Under the pieces are notes generated by a model that worked only from the letters and a program-made list of their open reading frames with translations, was not told the origin of the DNA and made no database searches. A program made the position numbers and the translations under genes. This document shows, piece by piece, positions 33,211-42,300 of a stretch of DNA of 64,000 nucleotides; the first letter of the stretch is position 1, and each line of letters opens with the position of its first letter. This DNA comes from an uncultured Prevotellaceae bacterium (lineage in GTDB: Bacteria; Bacteroidota; Bacteroidia; Bacteroidales; Bacteroidaceae), in assembly GCA_902778535.1 (NCBI GenBank), contig CACYYG010000004.1, positions 54,427-118,426 on the forward strand. The letters run 5' to 3'.

Positions 33211-34362
33211 ATGAAAAGAAAACTACGCTTGATGGTGCTGGCAGGACTGTTGCCGCTGGCTGCTACGATCAGCGCACAACAGGCAGAGCAGTTCAAGGTG
33301 GCTACCCTGAACATTGACGGTCTGCCGCAGAAGATTCTGGTGATTAACGTAAATGCCGACGGCCCCGGTGCCGAAGGCACCTCACGCATTGGCAAATATC
33401 TGATGAAGAAAGGCTACGACATTGTATGCATGCAGGAGGACTTCAACTATCATGGTGTGCTGACGCCCTGGCTGGAAGACGACTACCTGTTTGACGAGTG
33501 GTCGGGAGCCGTCGGCATCGACCTTCCCGACAAGAAAATCGACTTCCTGCATCTTCAGAACGAGCAGTTTGACTGCGACGGTCTGGGAGCTTTCTGGAAG
33601 AAGGGCATCTCCTTGTCGTCGGCCGAGCGCGTGGCCTGGCAAGAGCTGTTCGGAAAGTTCAGCCACTGCAACGACGAACTGGTGAAGAAGGGTTTCCGCC
33701 GCTATGAGATGACGCTTGCCAACGGCATCAGCCTGCTGGTCTACAACATGCACATGGATGCCAGCGACGATCTCGACGAGTTAGAAGGCAAGGCCGGTCC
33801 CGACCGTGCTGCCCGTCTGTCGGAATGGGAACAGCTGAAGGAAGACGTGCTGGCCCATTTGGACACACGTCCCATCATCATCATGGGTGACATGAACAGC
33901 TACTACTGGCGCGATCAGGTGAAAGAGAAATTCATCGATGAAATCAATGCCACTGGCAGAGGCCAAGCCACAGACGTTTGGGTGGAGCTGGCCAATGGCG
34001 GGGAATATCCTGCCTATATCGGCGACAGCGCCGAGTCACAAGGCTACGTAGCAGAAAACGACGAGATGCTCGACAAGATTATCTACATCAATCCCGCTTC
34101 GGGAAAGCTGATCAAGGCCGTTTCATTCGACGTCGACAAGGAAGGCTACACCTACGAGGGTAAGGCGCTTGGCGACCACTATCCCGTGGCTGCCACGTTT
34201 GAGATAGTCAACAGCGAAAAGCCTACCGGCATTGAGACTGTGGGAACGACTGGCACCAACGTCGAATACTACAACCTCAACGGGCAGCATGTAGGACAGC
34301 CTGCCAAGGGCCTTTATATTGAAAGGCAAGAGAAGAGTTCACGCAAACGTATTATAAAGTAG
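33211..34362 (+). CDS. Secreted endonuclease/exonuclease/phosphatase-family hydrolase
   Basis: 383-residue secreted member of the EEP (DNase I-like) fold, with signal peptide MKRKLRLMVLAGLLPLAATISAQ. Active-site blocks are visible: FKVATLNIDGLP, IVCMQEDF (metal Glu), LLVYNMHMDAS (His), IIIMGDMNSYYWR (Asp and Asn) and the C-terminal GDHYPVAATF (Asp-His). Substrates in the family include phospholipid head groups, inositol phosphates and nucleic acids. The secreted form with LGLY-type relatives suggests a sphingomyelinase-like or nuclease role, which is an inference. The C-terminus (NLNGQHVGQPAKGLYIERQE) is a T9SS-like tail with a short atypical extension, ending RIIK. It starts a unit with the next gene, 13 bp downstream. 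Confidence 0.85.
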   Translation: MKRKLRLMVLAGLLPLAATISAQQAEQFKVATLNIDGLPQKILVINVNADGPGAEGTSRIGKYLMKKGYDIVCMQEDFNYHGVLTPWLEDDYLFDEWSGAVGIDLPDKKIDFLHLQNEQFDCDGLGAFWKKGISLSSAERVAWQELFGKFSHCNDELVKKGFRRYEMTLANGISLLVYNMHMDASDDLDELEGKAGPDRAARLSEWEQLKEDVLAHLDTRPIIIMGDMNSYYWRDQVKEKFIDEINATGRGQATDVWVELANGGEYPAYIGDSAESQGYVAENDEMLDKIIYINPASGKLIKAVSFDVDKEGYTYEGKALGDHYPVAATFEIVNSEKPTGIETVGTTGTNVEYYNLNGQHVGQPAKGLYIERQEKSSRKRIIK

Positions 34363-34375
34363 AGGAACAGACGCT

Positions 34376-36064
34376 ATGAAAAAGATATTGATTTCCCTTT
34401 TGTCACTCTTTGTCCTCATACCGGGCACGAAGGCACAGGACGCAGCATACAAGATTCTGCACCAGACCGACACCATTGTGAAAGCCCGCATAGAAGGCGT
34501 CACGCTGGGCTCGCGCGATGTACGCTATTACATTTACGAATATCCCTCGACTGACCCCGACGGCCAGCCCGTCACCATCAGCGGTATCATCATGGCTCCG
34601 TCGGCCATTGCCGATGGCAGCACGCCCTGCGACGGCATCATCATGTTCAACCATCACACCATTGGCTCACCCCAAGATGCACCCTCGCAGGGAGAGCTCG
34701 ACGTGCCCAGCGGACTGCTGGCAAATCCGCTAAGCCCCAACTACATCATCGTCATGAGCGACTACATAGGCTACGGCTCGTCGATTGACCATCAGACGGC
34801 CTACCTTTGTGGCGACACCAACGCCCGCAATTCGCTCGACGGCCTGCTGGCTGCCCGACAGTTGCTGACCGACGAGAACATTTCGCAGGGCAAGTTTCTC
34901 TTCAACATGGGATACTCGCAGGGAGGAACGGAGAGCATGTATGCCGCCAAGCTGTGCGACATGGATAGCAAGTACAAGGACATCGTCTTCGACAAGACCT
35001 TTTCCGGAGGCGGTATGTTGGACTGTGAGCGAGCCTACTCTGAATATGTCAGTAAAGACAAGACTGATGACATCAACGACGTAGTCTTGTTCCTCATTGC
35101 CGTCAACGAGAACTGCCACTTGGGCATCGACTACCACGATCTATTCCAGGAGCCTATGGCATCGCATGTGCAGGAGGTGATTGACTCGAAGAGCAAGAGC
35201 GTGCTGTCAGAAATTGGCGTCAGCAAGCTTGACTCTCTGCACCAGCTGCTCCAGCCCGCCTATATGGATTTGAAGAGTGAAGCCAGCAAGGCTCTGATAG
35301 CCAAGTTGGCAGAGATAAAGATTACCAACGGCTGGGAGCCGGACCTGACGCGCAACTACTACTTAGAGCACAGCCGTCACGACAACTATGTGCCTGTGCA
35401 GTGCTCACGCAGCATAATAACATGGATGAAGGAAAAAGGTTTCCAGCCGAGCCTTGTGCCAGGTAAGACCAGCTTGCAGACCAACATGCTGGTGTTCAAG
35501 CTCAAGCACCAGCAAGCTGCCATCATCTGGGCCATACAGGCTATGGCAGCCGTGCAGGTCTGGCCTGTCATCTACTATGAAGGCGAGCAAAACCGCTACT
35601 ACCATAATGTGGTGCACGACCTGAACCTGATGAAGGTGGTCAAGTATCTGGAGAGCATGGGAATCGACCTGCGCAAGATGGTGAACAATGCCCGTGAGTT
35701 GCGTGAAGACTTCGAAGACGCCGTTAATGACGGCACCGTCAACCCCGAGGGTAGCGTCAGTCAGATGAAAGTCATCAGAAGAGCCAGCTTCTTCGACATC
35801 CTGTCTAAAATTTCCGATGCACTTGAAAAGGTGGATCTCACACTGACAGATGCCATCGAGATGCTTGACGACTCAGGCATTTCCATGCTCGACATCATGG
35901 AGCTGGTTACCTATTTCGACGGCTCAGCATCGTCGGCGCCAGCGCCGACACTTGACGAAAGAATTGAGCCTGCCATCTACCTGCTGCGCTACTACGAGCA
36001 GAAGCTGGCCAACTGGTACTTGCTGAGCGGCTTGGACGTGGAATACGGCAAGTGGGGCTGGTAA
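34376..36064 (+). CDS. Secreted alpha/beta hydrolase (lipase-like)
   Basis: 562-residue secreted hydrolase, signal peptide MKKILISLLSLFVLIPGTKAQ. The fold is seen in YYIYEYPSTDPDGQPVTISG (strand region), DGIIMFNHHTIGSPQDAP (oxyanion area), the nucleophile elbow FNMGYSQGGTESMYAAK (G-x-S-x-G) and a late His in EHSRHDNYVPV. The pattern is close to secreted lipases and esterases of the PF03583 type. An extra C-terminal helical region of about 150 residues (ARELREDFEDAVNDGTVN onward) has no recognised match. It ends at 36064, directly abutting the stop codon of convergent nadD; its terminator lies inside nadD. Confidence 0.8.
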   Translation: MKKILISLLSLFVLIPGTKAQDAAYKILHQTDTIVKARIEGVTLGSRDVRYYIYEYPSTDPDGQPVTISGIIMAPSAIADGSTPCDGIIMFNHHTIGSPQDAPSQGELDVPSGLLANPLSPNYIIVMSDYIGYGSSIDHQTAYLCGDTNARNSLDGLLAARQLLTDENISQGKFLFNMGYSQGGTESMYAAKLCDMDSKYKDIVFDKTFSGGGMLDCERAYSEYVSKDKTDDINDVVLFLIAVNENCHLGIDYHDLFQEPMASHVQEVIDSKSKSVLSEIGVSKLDSLHQLLQPAYMDLKSEASKALIAKLAEIKITNGWEPDLTRNYYLEHSRHDNYVPVQCSRSIITWMKEKGFQPSLVPGKTSLQTNMLVFKLKHQQAAIIWAIQAMAAVQVWPVIYYEGEQNRYYHNVVHDLNLMKVVKYLESMGIDLRKMVNNARELREDFEDAVNDGTVNPEGSVSQMKVIRRASFFDILSKISDALEKVDLTLTDAIEMLDDSGISMLDIMELVTYFDGSASSAPAPTLDERIEPAIYLLRYYEQKLANWYLLSGLDVEYGKWGW

Positions 36065-36637
36065 CTATGGATGATAGAGCCTGCGTACCAACGGTTCAAT
36101 GGCCGTTGGTACGAGGCTTTTAACGGGCTGCTGCTCACAGATGCGCCGACGTATTTCGGTGCTACTGATATCTATCAGCTCAGTATTGACAATGCTGACG
36201 TTTGGAGTTTGTGCGGTGACGTCGGTTGTGGAGCCTCGGCGCGGATAGACCACAATTCTGTATTCCTGCAGAATCTCATCGGCCTTGTACCAACGGTTGA
36301 AGTGCTGCCAGTTGTCGCCGCCTATCAATAATAAGAATGTGTCATTGGGATAGTCCTGACGCAGGTGCTGCAGGGTGTTCCAAGTGTAGGAGGGCTTGGG
36401 CAGGTGCAGCTCGTAGTCGCAGGCCTTGATGCCGTCCTCGCCATGCAGTGCAAGGCGCGCCAGCTGATAGCGCAGCCGGTCGTCAAGCAAATCGGTACTG
36501 CCCTGCTTCAGCGGGTTTTGCGGCGACACCATCAGCCACACCTCGTCCAGTTGCGCCAATTGCCGCAACTGACGTGCCAGACTGATATGTCCAACGTGGA
36601 TGGGGTTGAAGCTTCCGCCGAAAATACCGATTTTCAT
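36065..36637 (-). CDS. nadD: Nicotinate-nucleotide adenylyltransferase NadD
   Basis: 190-residue cytoplasmic enzyme converting nicotinate mononucleotide and ATP to deamido-NAD in NAD synthesis. It has the N-terminal nucleotidyltransferase motif IGIFGGSFNPIHVGHISLA and the C-terminal ISSTEIRRRI motif; LMVSPQNPLKQ and LLIGGDNWQHFNRWYK match the family core. It is downstream of gmk (37 bp) on the minus strand, an arrangement (yicC-gmk-nadD) common in Bacteroidales. Its last 60 bp also encode a plus-strand terminator hairpin. Confidence 0.95.
   Translation of the reverse strand: MKIGIFGGSFNPIHVGHISLARQLRQLAQLDEVWLMVSPQNPLKQGSTDLLDDRLRYQLARLALHGEDGIKACDYELHLPKPSYTWNTLQHLRQDYPNDTFLLLIGGDNWQHFNRWYKADEILQEYRIVVYPRRGSTTDVTAQTPNVSIVNTELIDISSTEIRRRICEQQPVKSLVPTAIEPLVRRLYHP
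36078..36121 (+). terminator. Plus-strand terminator embedded in the nadD coding end
   Basis: Stem AGCCT + CGTACCAACGG (36078-36094, one bulged G) with CCGTTGGTACG + AGGCT (36103-36118), loop TTCAATGG, then TTTT. It would end transcripts of the alpha/beta hydrolase gene, whose stop codon touches the nadD stop. Confidence 0.75.
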
Positions 36638-36673
36638 AGTAAGTTTTTTCTTTCCGAAGCCAACGACCTTTAG

Positions 36674-37672
36674 TCATTGGTTTAGAAAATCACTCACCAG
36701 CTGCAGCGTTTCAGCTTCTGCTACTGTCAAATCATCGTTCACCACGATGTGGTCGAACTGCTGGGCGAAGGTCATCTCGTATTCAGCCTTTGCCAAGCGG
36801 TTCTCGATGGCCTCGGGCGTGTCGGTGCCACGGCCTTCGAGACGGCGGCGCAGCTCCTCCACCGACGGCGGCATGATGAAGAGACTCATGGCCCGCTCAC
36901 CGTAGAACTTCTTGATATTGATGCCGCCCTTCACGTCGACATCGAACACCACGTTCTGGCCAGCCTCCAGCTGCCGCTCCACCTGCGCCTTCAGCGTGCC
37001 GTAGAAGCGGCCCTCATAGACCTCCTCATATTCCAGGAACTCATCGTTCTCAATCTTTGCCCTGAATTCATCGGGTGTAAGGAAGAAATACTCCACGCCG
37101 TTCTGTTCGGTGCCGCGTGGTGCCCTGCTGGTGCAGCTGATGGAGAAATACAGCTTCAGTTCGGGATGCTCCTGCATCAGCCAGTTGACAATCGTCGACT
37201 TGCCGCTGCCTGAGGGAGCACTAAAGATAATTACCCCCCCACGGTCCCCCCGAAGGGGGGAAGAGGCTGGCGCATGATTGCTGCCGATGGTGTCTTTGTT
37301 GTTCATAACTCTCTTTATTTCTGTTAACACATTGTCTATATTGGATAGAACCTCTTCATTGGTAAAACGTATCACTTCAAAACCATATTGGTTCAGGTAT
37401 TTTGTGCGTTCTTCATCTGATATAGGCTGGTTGCCTATGTAATGATACCCGCCATCAATCTCTACTACTAACCGTTTCTTTAGACATACGAAGTCTGGAA
37501 TATAGCCATAGATAGGATGTTGTCTGCGGAACTGGAAACCCAATTGATTACCACGTAAACATTCCCACATAACAGACTCTGCTTCGGTCATGTGTCTTCG
37601 GTTGTTTTTAGCATTGCGAAGCAACAATTGATACGTACTTCCATCCGTAGTCTCATAGCCATATCTACCCAT
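36674..37672 (-). CDS. gmk: Guanylate kinase with an N-terminal DUF559 endonuclease-like module
   Basis: 332-residue open frame joining two unlike parts. Residues about 1-122 are a DUF559 module (Vsr/restriction-endonuclease-like fold): MTEAESVMWECLRGNQLGFQ, RRQHPIYGYIPDFVC, KRLVVEIDGGYHY and GFEVIRFTNEEVL. Residues 147-332 are a full guanylate kinase: P-loop FSAPSGSGKSTIVNWL, SCTSRAPRGTEQNGVEYFFL, FDVDVKGGINIKK and MPPSVEELRRRLEGRGTD. The joint (NHAPASSPLRGDRGG) is encoded by a 32-bp inverted repeat whose partner lies between this gene and yicC. Met123 (ATG at 37306) could give gmk alone with a 24-residue leader. Guanylate kinase makes GDP from GMP and is normally essential, so at least that part must be expressed. 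Confidence 0.92.
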   Translation of the reverse strand: MGRYGYETTDGSTYQLLLRNAKNNRRHMTEAESVMWECLRGNQLGFQFRRQHPIYGYIPDFVCLKKRLVVEIDGGYHYIGNQPISDEERTKYLNQYGFEVIRFTNEEVLSNIDNVLTEIKRVMNNKDTIGSNHAPASSPLRGDRGGVIIFSAPSGSGKSTIVNWLMQEHPELKLYFSISCTSRAPRGTEQNGVEYFFLTPDEFRAKIENDEFLEYEEVYEGRFYGTLKAQVERQLEAGQNVVFDVDVKGGINIKKFYGERAMSLFIMPPSVEELRRRLEGRGTDTPEAIENRLAKAEYEMTFAQQFDHIVVNDDLTVAEAETLQLVSDFLNQ

Positions 37673-37813
37673 ATCTCATCGTCGTTTTCATGCGGCAGCC
37701 CCCTTCTTGCCTATTGTCATGCGGCAGCCCCTTCTGGCTATTGTCATGCGCCAGCCTCTTCTGGCTATTGTCATGCGCCAGCCTCTTCCCCCCTTCGGGG
37801 GGATTGAGGGGGG
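37234..37813. mobile_element. Inverted-repeat-flanked DUF559 cassette between yicC and gmk
   Basis: The left repeat (37245-37276, inverted) and right repeat (37772-37803) match perfectly over 32 bp, beginning CATGCGCCAGCCTCTTCC; both continue into G-rich ends. On the right are three more partial units (37689, 37718, 37745; 27-29 bp spacing). The right edge touches the yicC stop codon and the left edge touches the first conserved gmk codon. This looks like a non-autonomous mobile or domesticated insertion. No transposase is encoded. Confidence 0.7.
37689..37803. repeat. Four tandem units of the cassette end repeat
   Basis: CATGCGGCAGCC or CATGCGCCAGCC starts at 37689, 37718, 37745 and 37772; the last three are 27 bp apart, each followed by TCTTCTGGCTATTGT or a variant. 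The fourth carries the full GC-rich palindromic end CCCCCCTTCGGGGGG. Confidence 0.9.
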
Positions 37814-38689
37814 TCATAATGCATTCAGCACCTGTTCCTTAATCTGCTCTAATTCGTCCTTCATCTGGACGACAATGTTCTGCATCTCGGCCTGGTTCGA
37901 CTTCGAGCCTGTGGTGTTGATCTCGCGACCCATTTCCTGTGCGATGAACCCCAGTTTCTTACCCTGACCGTGACCGTTGGCCATCGTCTCGCGGAAATAG
38001 GCCAGATGGTTGGCCAGGCGCTGTTTCTCCTCGCTGATGTCGAGCTTCTCGATGTAGTAGATCAGCTCCTGCTCCAGACGGTTCTTGTCGTACTCCACGC
38101 CGGGAATCTGCTGCAGGCCGTCGATGATGCGCTGGCGAATCTTCTCCACACGGCCCTTCTCAAAGGGCTCAATCTCAGCCATGAGGCGCTCTATGTTGTC
38201 TATCTTCTCTGCAAACTTCTTCTCCAGAGCGGCACCTTCCTGACAGCGGAAGCTCACCAATGCCCTGATGGCCTGTTCCACGGCCTGACGTGCTGCGGCC
38301 CACTCCTCGTCGCTGAGCTTTTCCATGTCGGTGCGCGTCAGCACGTCGGGCATCCTTGTCAGCGTGTACATCCAGTCCTCCGGCTCAGGAATTCCCGTCT
38401 CACGCGAGATAGCCTTCAGCTGACGGTAGTAGTTGTCTATCAGTGCGCCGTTCACGGGTGTAGCCTCTACGCCCGTATCCTGCTCTATCCAGAGGGCGAA
38501 GTCCACCTTGCCGCGTTCTATTTGCTGCGCAATCATCTGGCGGATTTCCATCTCCTTCTCGCGGTAGAGCGGTGCGATGCGCGTCTGCAGATCCAACTGC
38601 TTAGAGTTGAGCGACTTTACTTCTGCGTGAATCTTCTTACTGTTAAAGGCCACGACAGCTTTGCCATAGCCAGTCATTGATTGTATCAT
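37814..38689 (-). CDS. yicC: YicC-family endoribonuclease-like protein
   Basis: 291-residue cytoplasmic protein. The start is placed at 38689 so that it begins MIQSMTGYGKAVV, the family's hallmark, rather than three codons earlier. The C-terminal DUF1732 region includes LIYYIEKLDISEEKQRLANH and LGFIAQEMGREINTTGSKSN, also diagnostic. YicC proteins of E. coli have been linked to RNA cleavage and small-RNA decay; the substrate here is unknown. It heads a minus-strand unit yicC-gmk-nadD, interrupted only by the DUF559 cassette. Confidence 0.92.
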   Translation of the reverse strand: MIQSMTGYGKAVVAFNSKKIHAEVKSLNSKQLDLQTRIAPLYREKEMEIRQMIAQQIERGKVDFALWIEQDTGVEATPVNGALIDNYYRQLKAISRETGIPEPEDWMYTLTRMPDVLTRTDMEKLSDEEWAAARQAVEQAIRALVSFRCQEGAALEKKFAEKIDNIERLMAEIEPFEKGRVEKIRQRIIDGLQQIPGVEYDKNRLEQELIYYIEKLDISEEKQRLANHLAYFRETMANGHGQGKKLGFIAQEMGREINTTGSKSNQAEMQNIVVQMKDELEQIKEQVLNAL

Positions 38690-38718
38690 ATTTCTCAATA
38701 TTTGTTGCTTTTAGAATG

Positions 38719-38748
38719 CAAAGATACGAATAAGCAAGCAAAAACAAA
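38719..38748 (-). promoter_or_regulatory. Promoter of the yicC-gmk-nadD unit
   Basis: On the minus strand, TTTG (38745-38748) and TATCTTTG (38719-38726), 18 bp apart. Predicted transcript start near 38712, 23 nt before the yicC ATG. Confidence 0.75.
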
Positions 38749-39104
38749 AAAGAAAACCCGAATAATTCTCAAATCGTTCTGCAAATTTAGCGTTTTTCCT
38801 CCTATTATTTCGAAGTTGGTGCCGGAAAAGATTGGCAATGGAAGAACACGGAAGAACAGGGATGGACACGGAGACACGGATTGAGGAACAAAAATTGTAA
38901 AGAAAATTTATCAAAAAAAGAGGGTTCTGAAAAATGATGAAATAGAGCGAAAGAGTCTGCTTTCTACCTGAGAAAACGCATCTTTGCAATATGAATGTCG
39001 GCTTCGCAAGTCTCCAAAACTGCACACTTTCTTCATTTCGTGCAGCTTTTTGGCCTAAAAACGGTCATCTTTTGAAGAAAAACAAACATGGTTTTGTTTG
39101 TAAA

Positions 39105-39154
39105 GATGGTCCCCGTGAAAAAATCTATCGATAGATTTTTTCACGGGGACCATC
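39105..39154. repeat. Perfect 50-bp palindrome
   Basis: All 25 base pairs match: GATGGTCCCCGTGAAAAAAT from the left is mirrored exactly on the right, meeting at the centre TATCGATA. T8 follows on the plus side (39156-39163). It lies in the 650-bp gap 38690-39336 between yicC and the GH128-like gene, where I see no supportable gene; the rest of the gap is AT-rich apart from the yicC promoter. Confidence 0.95.
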
Positions 39155-39336
39155 CTTTTTTTTGTACGGAGCCTGCCGACGACCGCCAAATTGATGTTTC
39201 CTCCTGATAATCAGCTAAATAGCAAAATGCCTCATTTTAGCGTTTTTTTCGGTCAAAGGAACACTTTGTTCAGAATTTTCAAGATATGAGGGTAGTTAAC
39301 GCCTCTTTTTGTCAAGAAATGAGAAATATTTCTGTA

Positions 39337-42300
39337 CTAACGTCTTATATACTTCTTGCCGCCCTTCAGGTAGACGCCAGGTGCAGCATGATTGACGCGG
39401 CGACCTTGCAGGTCGTAGAGTGTGCCCTCTGCCGTTGAGCCGCTTGTTGCCTCAGTGATGCCCACAGTGGGATCATCAGGCAGGGGACTCCACATCAGGG
39501 TGAAGTGGTCGGCACTCCACCAGGTGCTGCCCGTAGCCGATAGACGAATGGTCAGACTTTCTCCCTCATTGAGGGTAATGGCGTCGAGCGTCACCTCATG
39601 CCAGCCCTTGTTGCCCATATTGCCGGTGTTGCCGGTGCCGACGAGCGTCTTCTCAGCGTATGAGTTGCCTGCCGATGCTTCGAGACTAAGCGACATGGTC
39701 GAGGTGCTGCCGCGCAGCATGGCACTGAGGACGTATGATCCCCGTGGCAGGTTCTCTATCGTCTGCTCAGCTGTCGATGCGACGGTGTTGTTTGCATCAT
39801 AGTAATCAAAATAGGTATTCTTGGGATCACTGTTTTTATAGTCATACGACTCGCCGCTGTTGATCTTGACACTGGCAGTCGTCCATCCCTCCGTGATGCT
39901 CGTCACTTCAGGGTTGTGGATGAAGTAGGAGAAGTCGCGGCTGTCGTCCCGTCCAGCGGGCATCTGCGCCAGGAACGTCGCGCGTGCCTCGGCAATGGCC
40001 TCCTCATCGCTCTTTCCGAGGATATTCTCCGTAGTGCCGAGATACGTCAGGCTGAAGTCGTCGGCTCCCGCCCATCGTGCCGTCATAGCCTTGAGATTGC
40101 GCACACCAATGCGCAGGTTGCCATTGGTGACGACAATGTTGTTGAGCGTCAGCATGTCAGCGCCGTCAATCTCGGAGTCTTTGCTGACGGGTGCAAACCA
40201 CGTCGTTCCGGCGCTCTGCGCATAGAGGCCCACGGCATCGTTCACCGTTGCTCCACTGACATTGTTGCTGCTGTTGAACACCTTGCCCTGCAGGCGATAG
40301 ACGCCATTGGCCAGACCTGAGATTTCCTGATAGTAGTCGAAGCTCATGCCGTCGGCTGTGGGATGCCATACCTCAAAGTAGGTGTCACCGCTGTTGTCTT
40401 TGGTGTAGCCGTTCTGTGCGCCACGTGTGCAGGTCCATCCATAAATCTCAGAGTAACTCGTGGCATTGACATTGCCGTTGACAAGCGAGCCAATCTCGAA
40501 GACATCGCTCGTAGCAGTGCCTCCGGCAAGGGTGGTGATGCGGGCACGGAACTGTGCGCCTGCTGCCACTCCGGAAATGCTGACGCCATCGAGCACGACT
40601 ACTGAATTGTCGAGCTGCGAGCGGTCGGAGAGCGTTGCCACCTGTGTCCACGACGAACCGTTGGTCGACATCTCGACAATCAGCTGGTCGGTAAAGTCGG
40701 TGTTGGGGTTGTTGACGGTGAACGTGGCAGTGCCTGTGGTGCTGTCGTATGTGGCGCTGACGGACGGTTTCTTTGCCGACGGGTTCCACCAAACAGGCGT
40801 CTTGGTGTATGCCGAGTTATAGGCGAAGGTGGCGCGATGGTCGCGGTAGACCTGTCCTGCCGGCGTGATGCCGCCGTCGTCATAGAACATGCGGTTACGC
40901 CAGAAGTCGAAGGCGTAGATGGCATAGCGCTCCACGTAGTCGCACTCGTCGAGCTTCTCCAGCATCGCCTGCAGATACTGGCGAGCCTTGTCATAGCTGG
41001 TAATGGCATCCGCATAGCCGCTCCACGATGCTCCGGCCTCCATCTCAGTAAGCCAAACCGGACGTCCCGTGTTGTTATAGATTCTCTGGCACTCACTGGC
41101 CATGAAGTTAGCATAGCTGGCGGCATCGCGGCTGCCAATGTTCCAGTAGGCATGAGTGACGGCGAAGTCACAGCGCGACTCATTGTTGTTCTGGTCAATA
41201 TATTCGAAATACTTCGTCAGATAGCTGAAGTCAGTGGGCTGCGGCGAGCCGATGCGTCCGCCACCAGCCTGGAAATCCTTATTGATGCCATAGGCAGTCC
41301 ATTCGTTGATAGTGCCGCCGCACGAGCACTTGTCGCTGGTGTGCTGCTCAGGGTGCTCCGGCTCGTTGAGCGAGAGCGATGCCGTGGCCGTCTTGCTGTT
41401 CACCTCGCTGGCACTGGGCCAGTAGCGGTGCTGGCGGCACGGCACGTACTCCATGTCAGAGTTTGAATTGTAGCCGGCGCTCCACGACCAGTACCACGTA
41501 GCCCTGAGCTGCGGGCCCTTCGATGTGCCGGCGGTGTCGCCCCACCCTTTCTTCGAGACATACTGCCAGTTCTTGACATTCACCGAACTGACGCGGCGTG
41601 CCAGGGCTGTAGGCAGGGTGACGGTGAGGTCTTTATGGTCGGCCACATAGACGCGGCTGTGTCCGCTGCCGTTGGTGCCGCTGGCCACAGTAGCCATGTA
41701 TCCGCGGCGCAGGGTAAAGCTCGTCATGGTATTGTTCAGCTCGCCCAGATTGGCGTTATTGCCAACGTTAAGAGTAAACGAGCCCTCGGTGCCTTCGCAT
41801 GTCATCGGCACATCAGGAGTGGGAATGACGGCGGCACCGTTGAGGAAGATGGCAACGCGGCAGTTGGAGCCGTTCTGGGCACGTGCGCCGTTGATGGTGA
41901 CAAACTTCAGATAATTACTAATGACCTGGCTGGGCACAATGTTGTCGATGATGAGCCACGTGCGCTCGCTGCCCAGATTGATGCTGCTGCTACCCATAAT
42001 GGGGTTGGTGTTGGCAGTAATGTGAATGTCAACGGCATCGCTGCGGTCTATCGTCTTATTGTTCAGCTGGCAGTAGTCAACCTCGTTCACGCCCTGAGCG
42101 TTCTGATAGACGTCCGACTCGTAGGCCTGGCGCGCCTCGTCCCAGTCGCTGCCCATGGCGGGAATGATGGAATACTGCGAGTGGCTGCCCTTCGCTTTGT
42201 CGTAGTAGACGCTGACATAGTCACTGCCCTTGTTGGCGCCGTCAATGCCGAGGTATTTGCTGTTCTTCTTATTGATAATGTAAGTGTAGGTTCCCTCGTC

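Noticed and set aside
37234-37813. Insertion sequence with transposase
   Set aside because: DUF559 is not a transposase family I recognise and no other gene lies between the repeats, so the element is described as a cassette only.
38711-39025. 104-codon minus-strand frame near the 50-bp palindrome
   Set aside because: It overlaps the yicC promoter and has a low-complexity, improbable composition.
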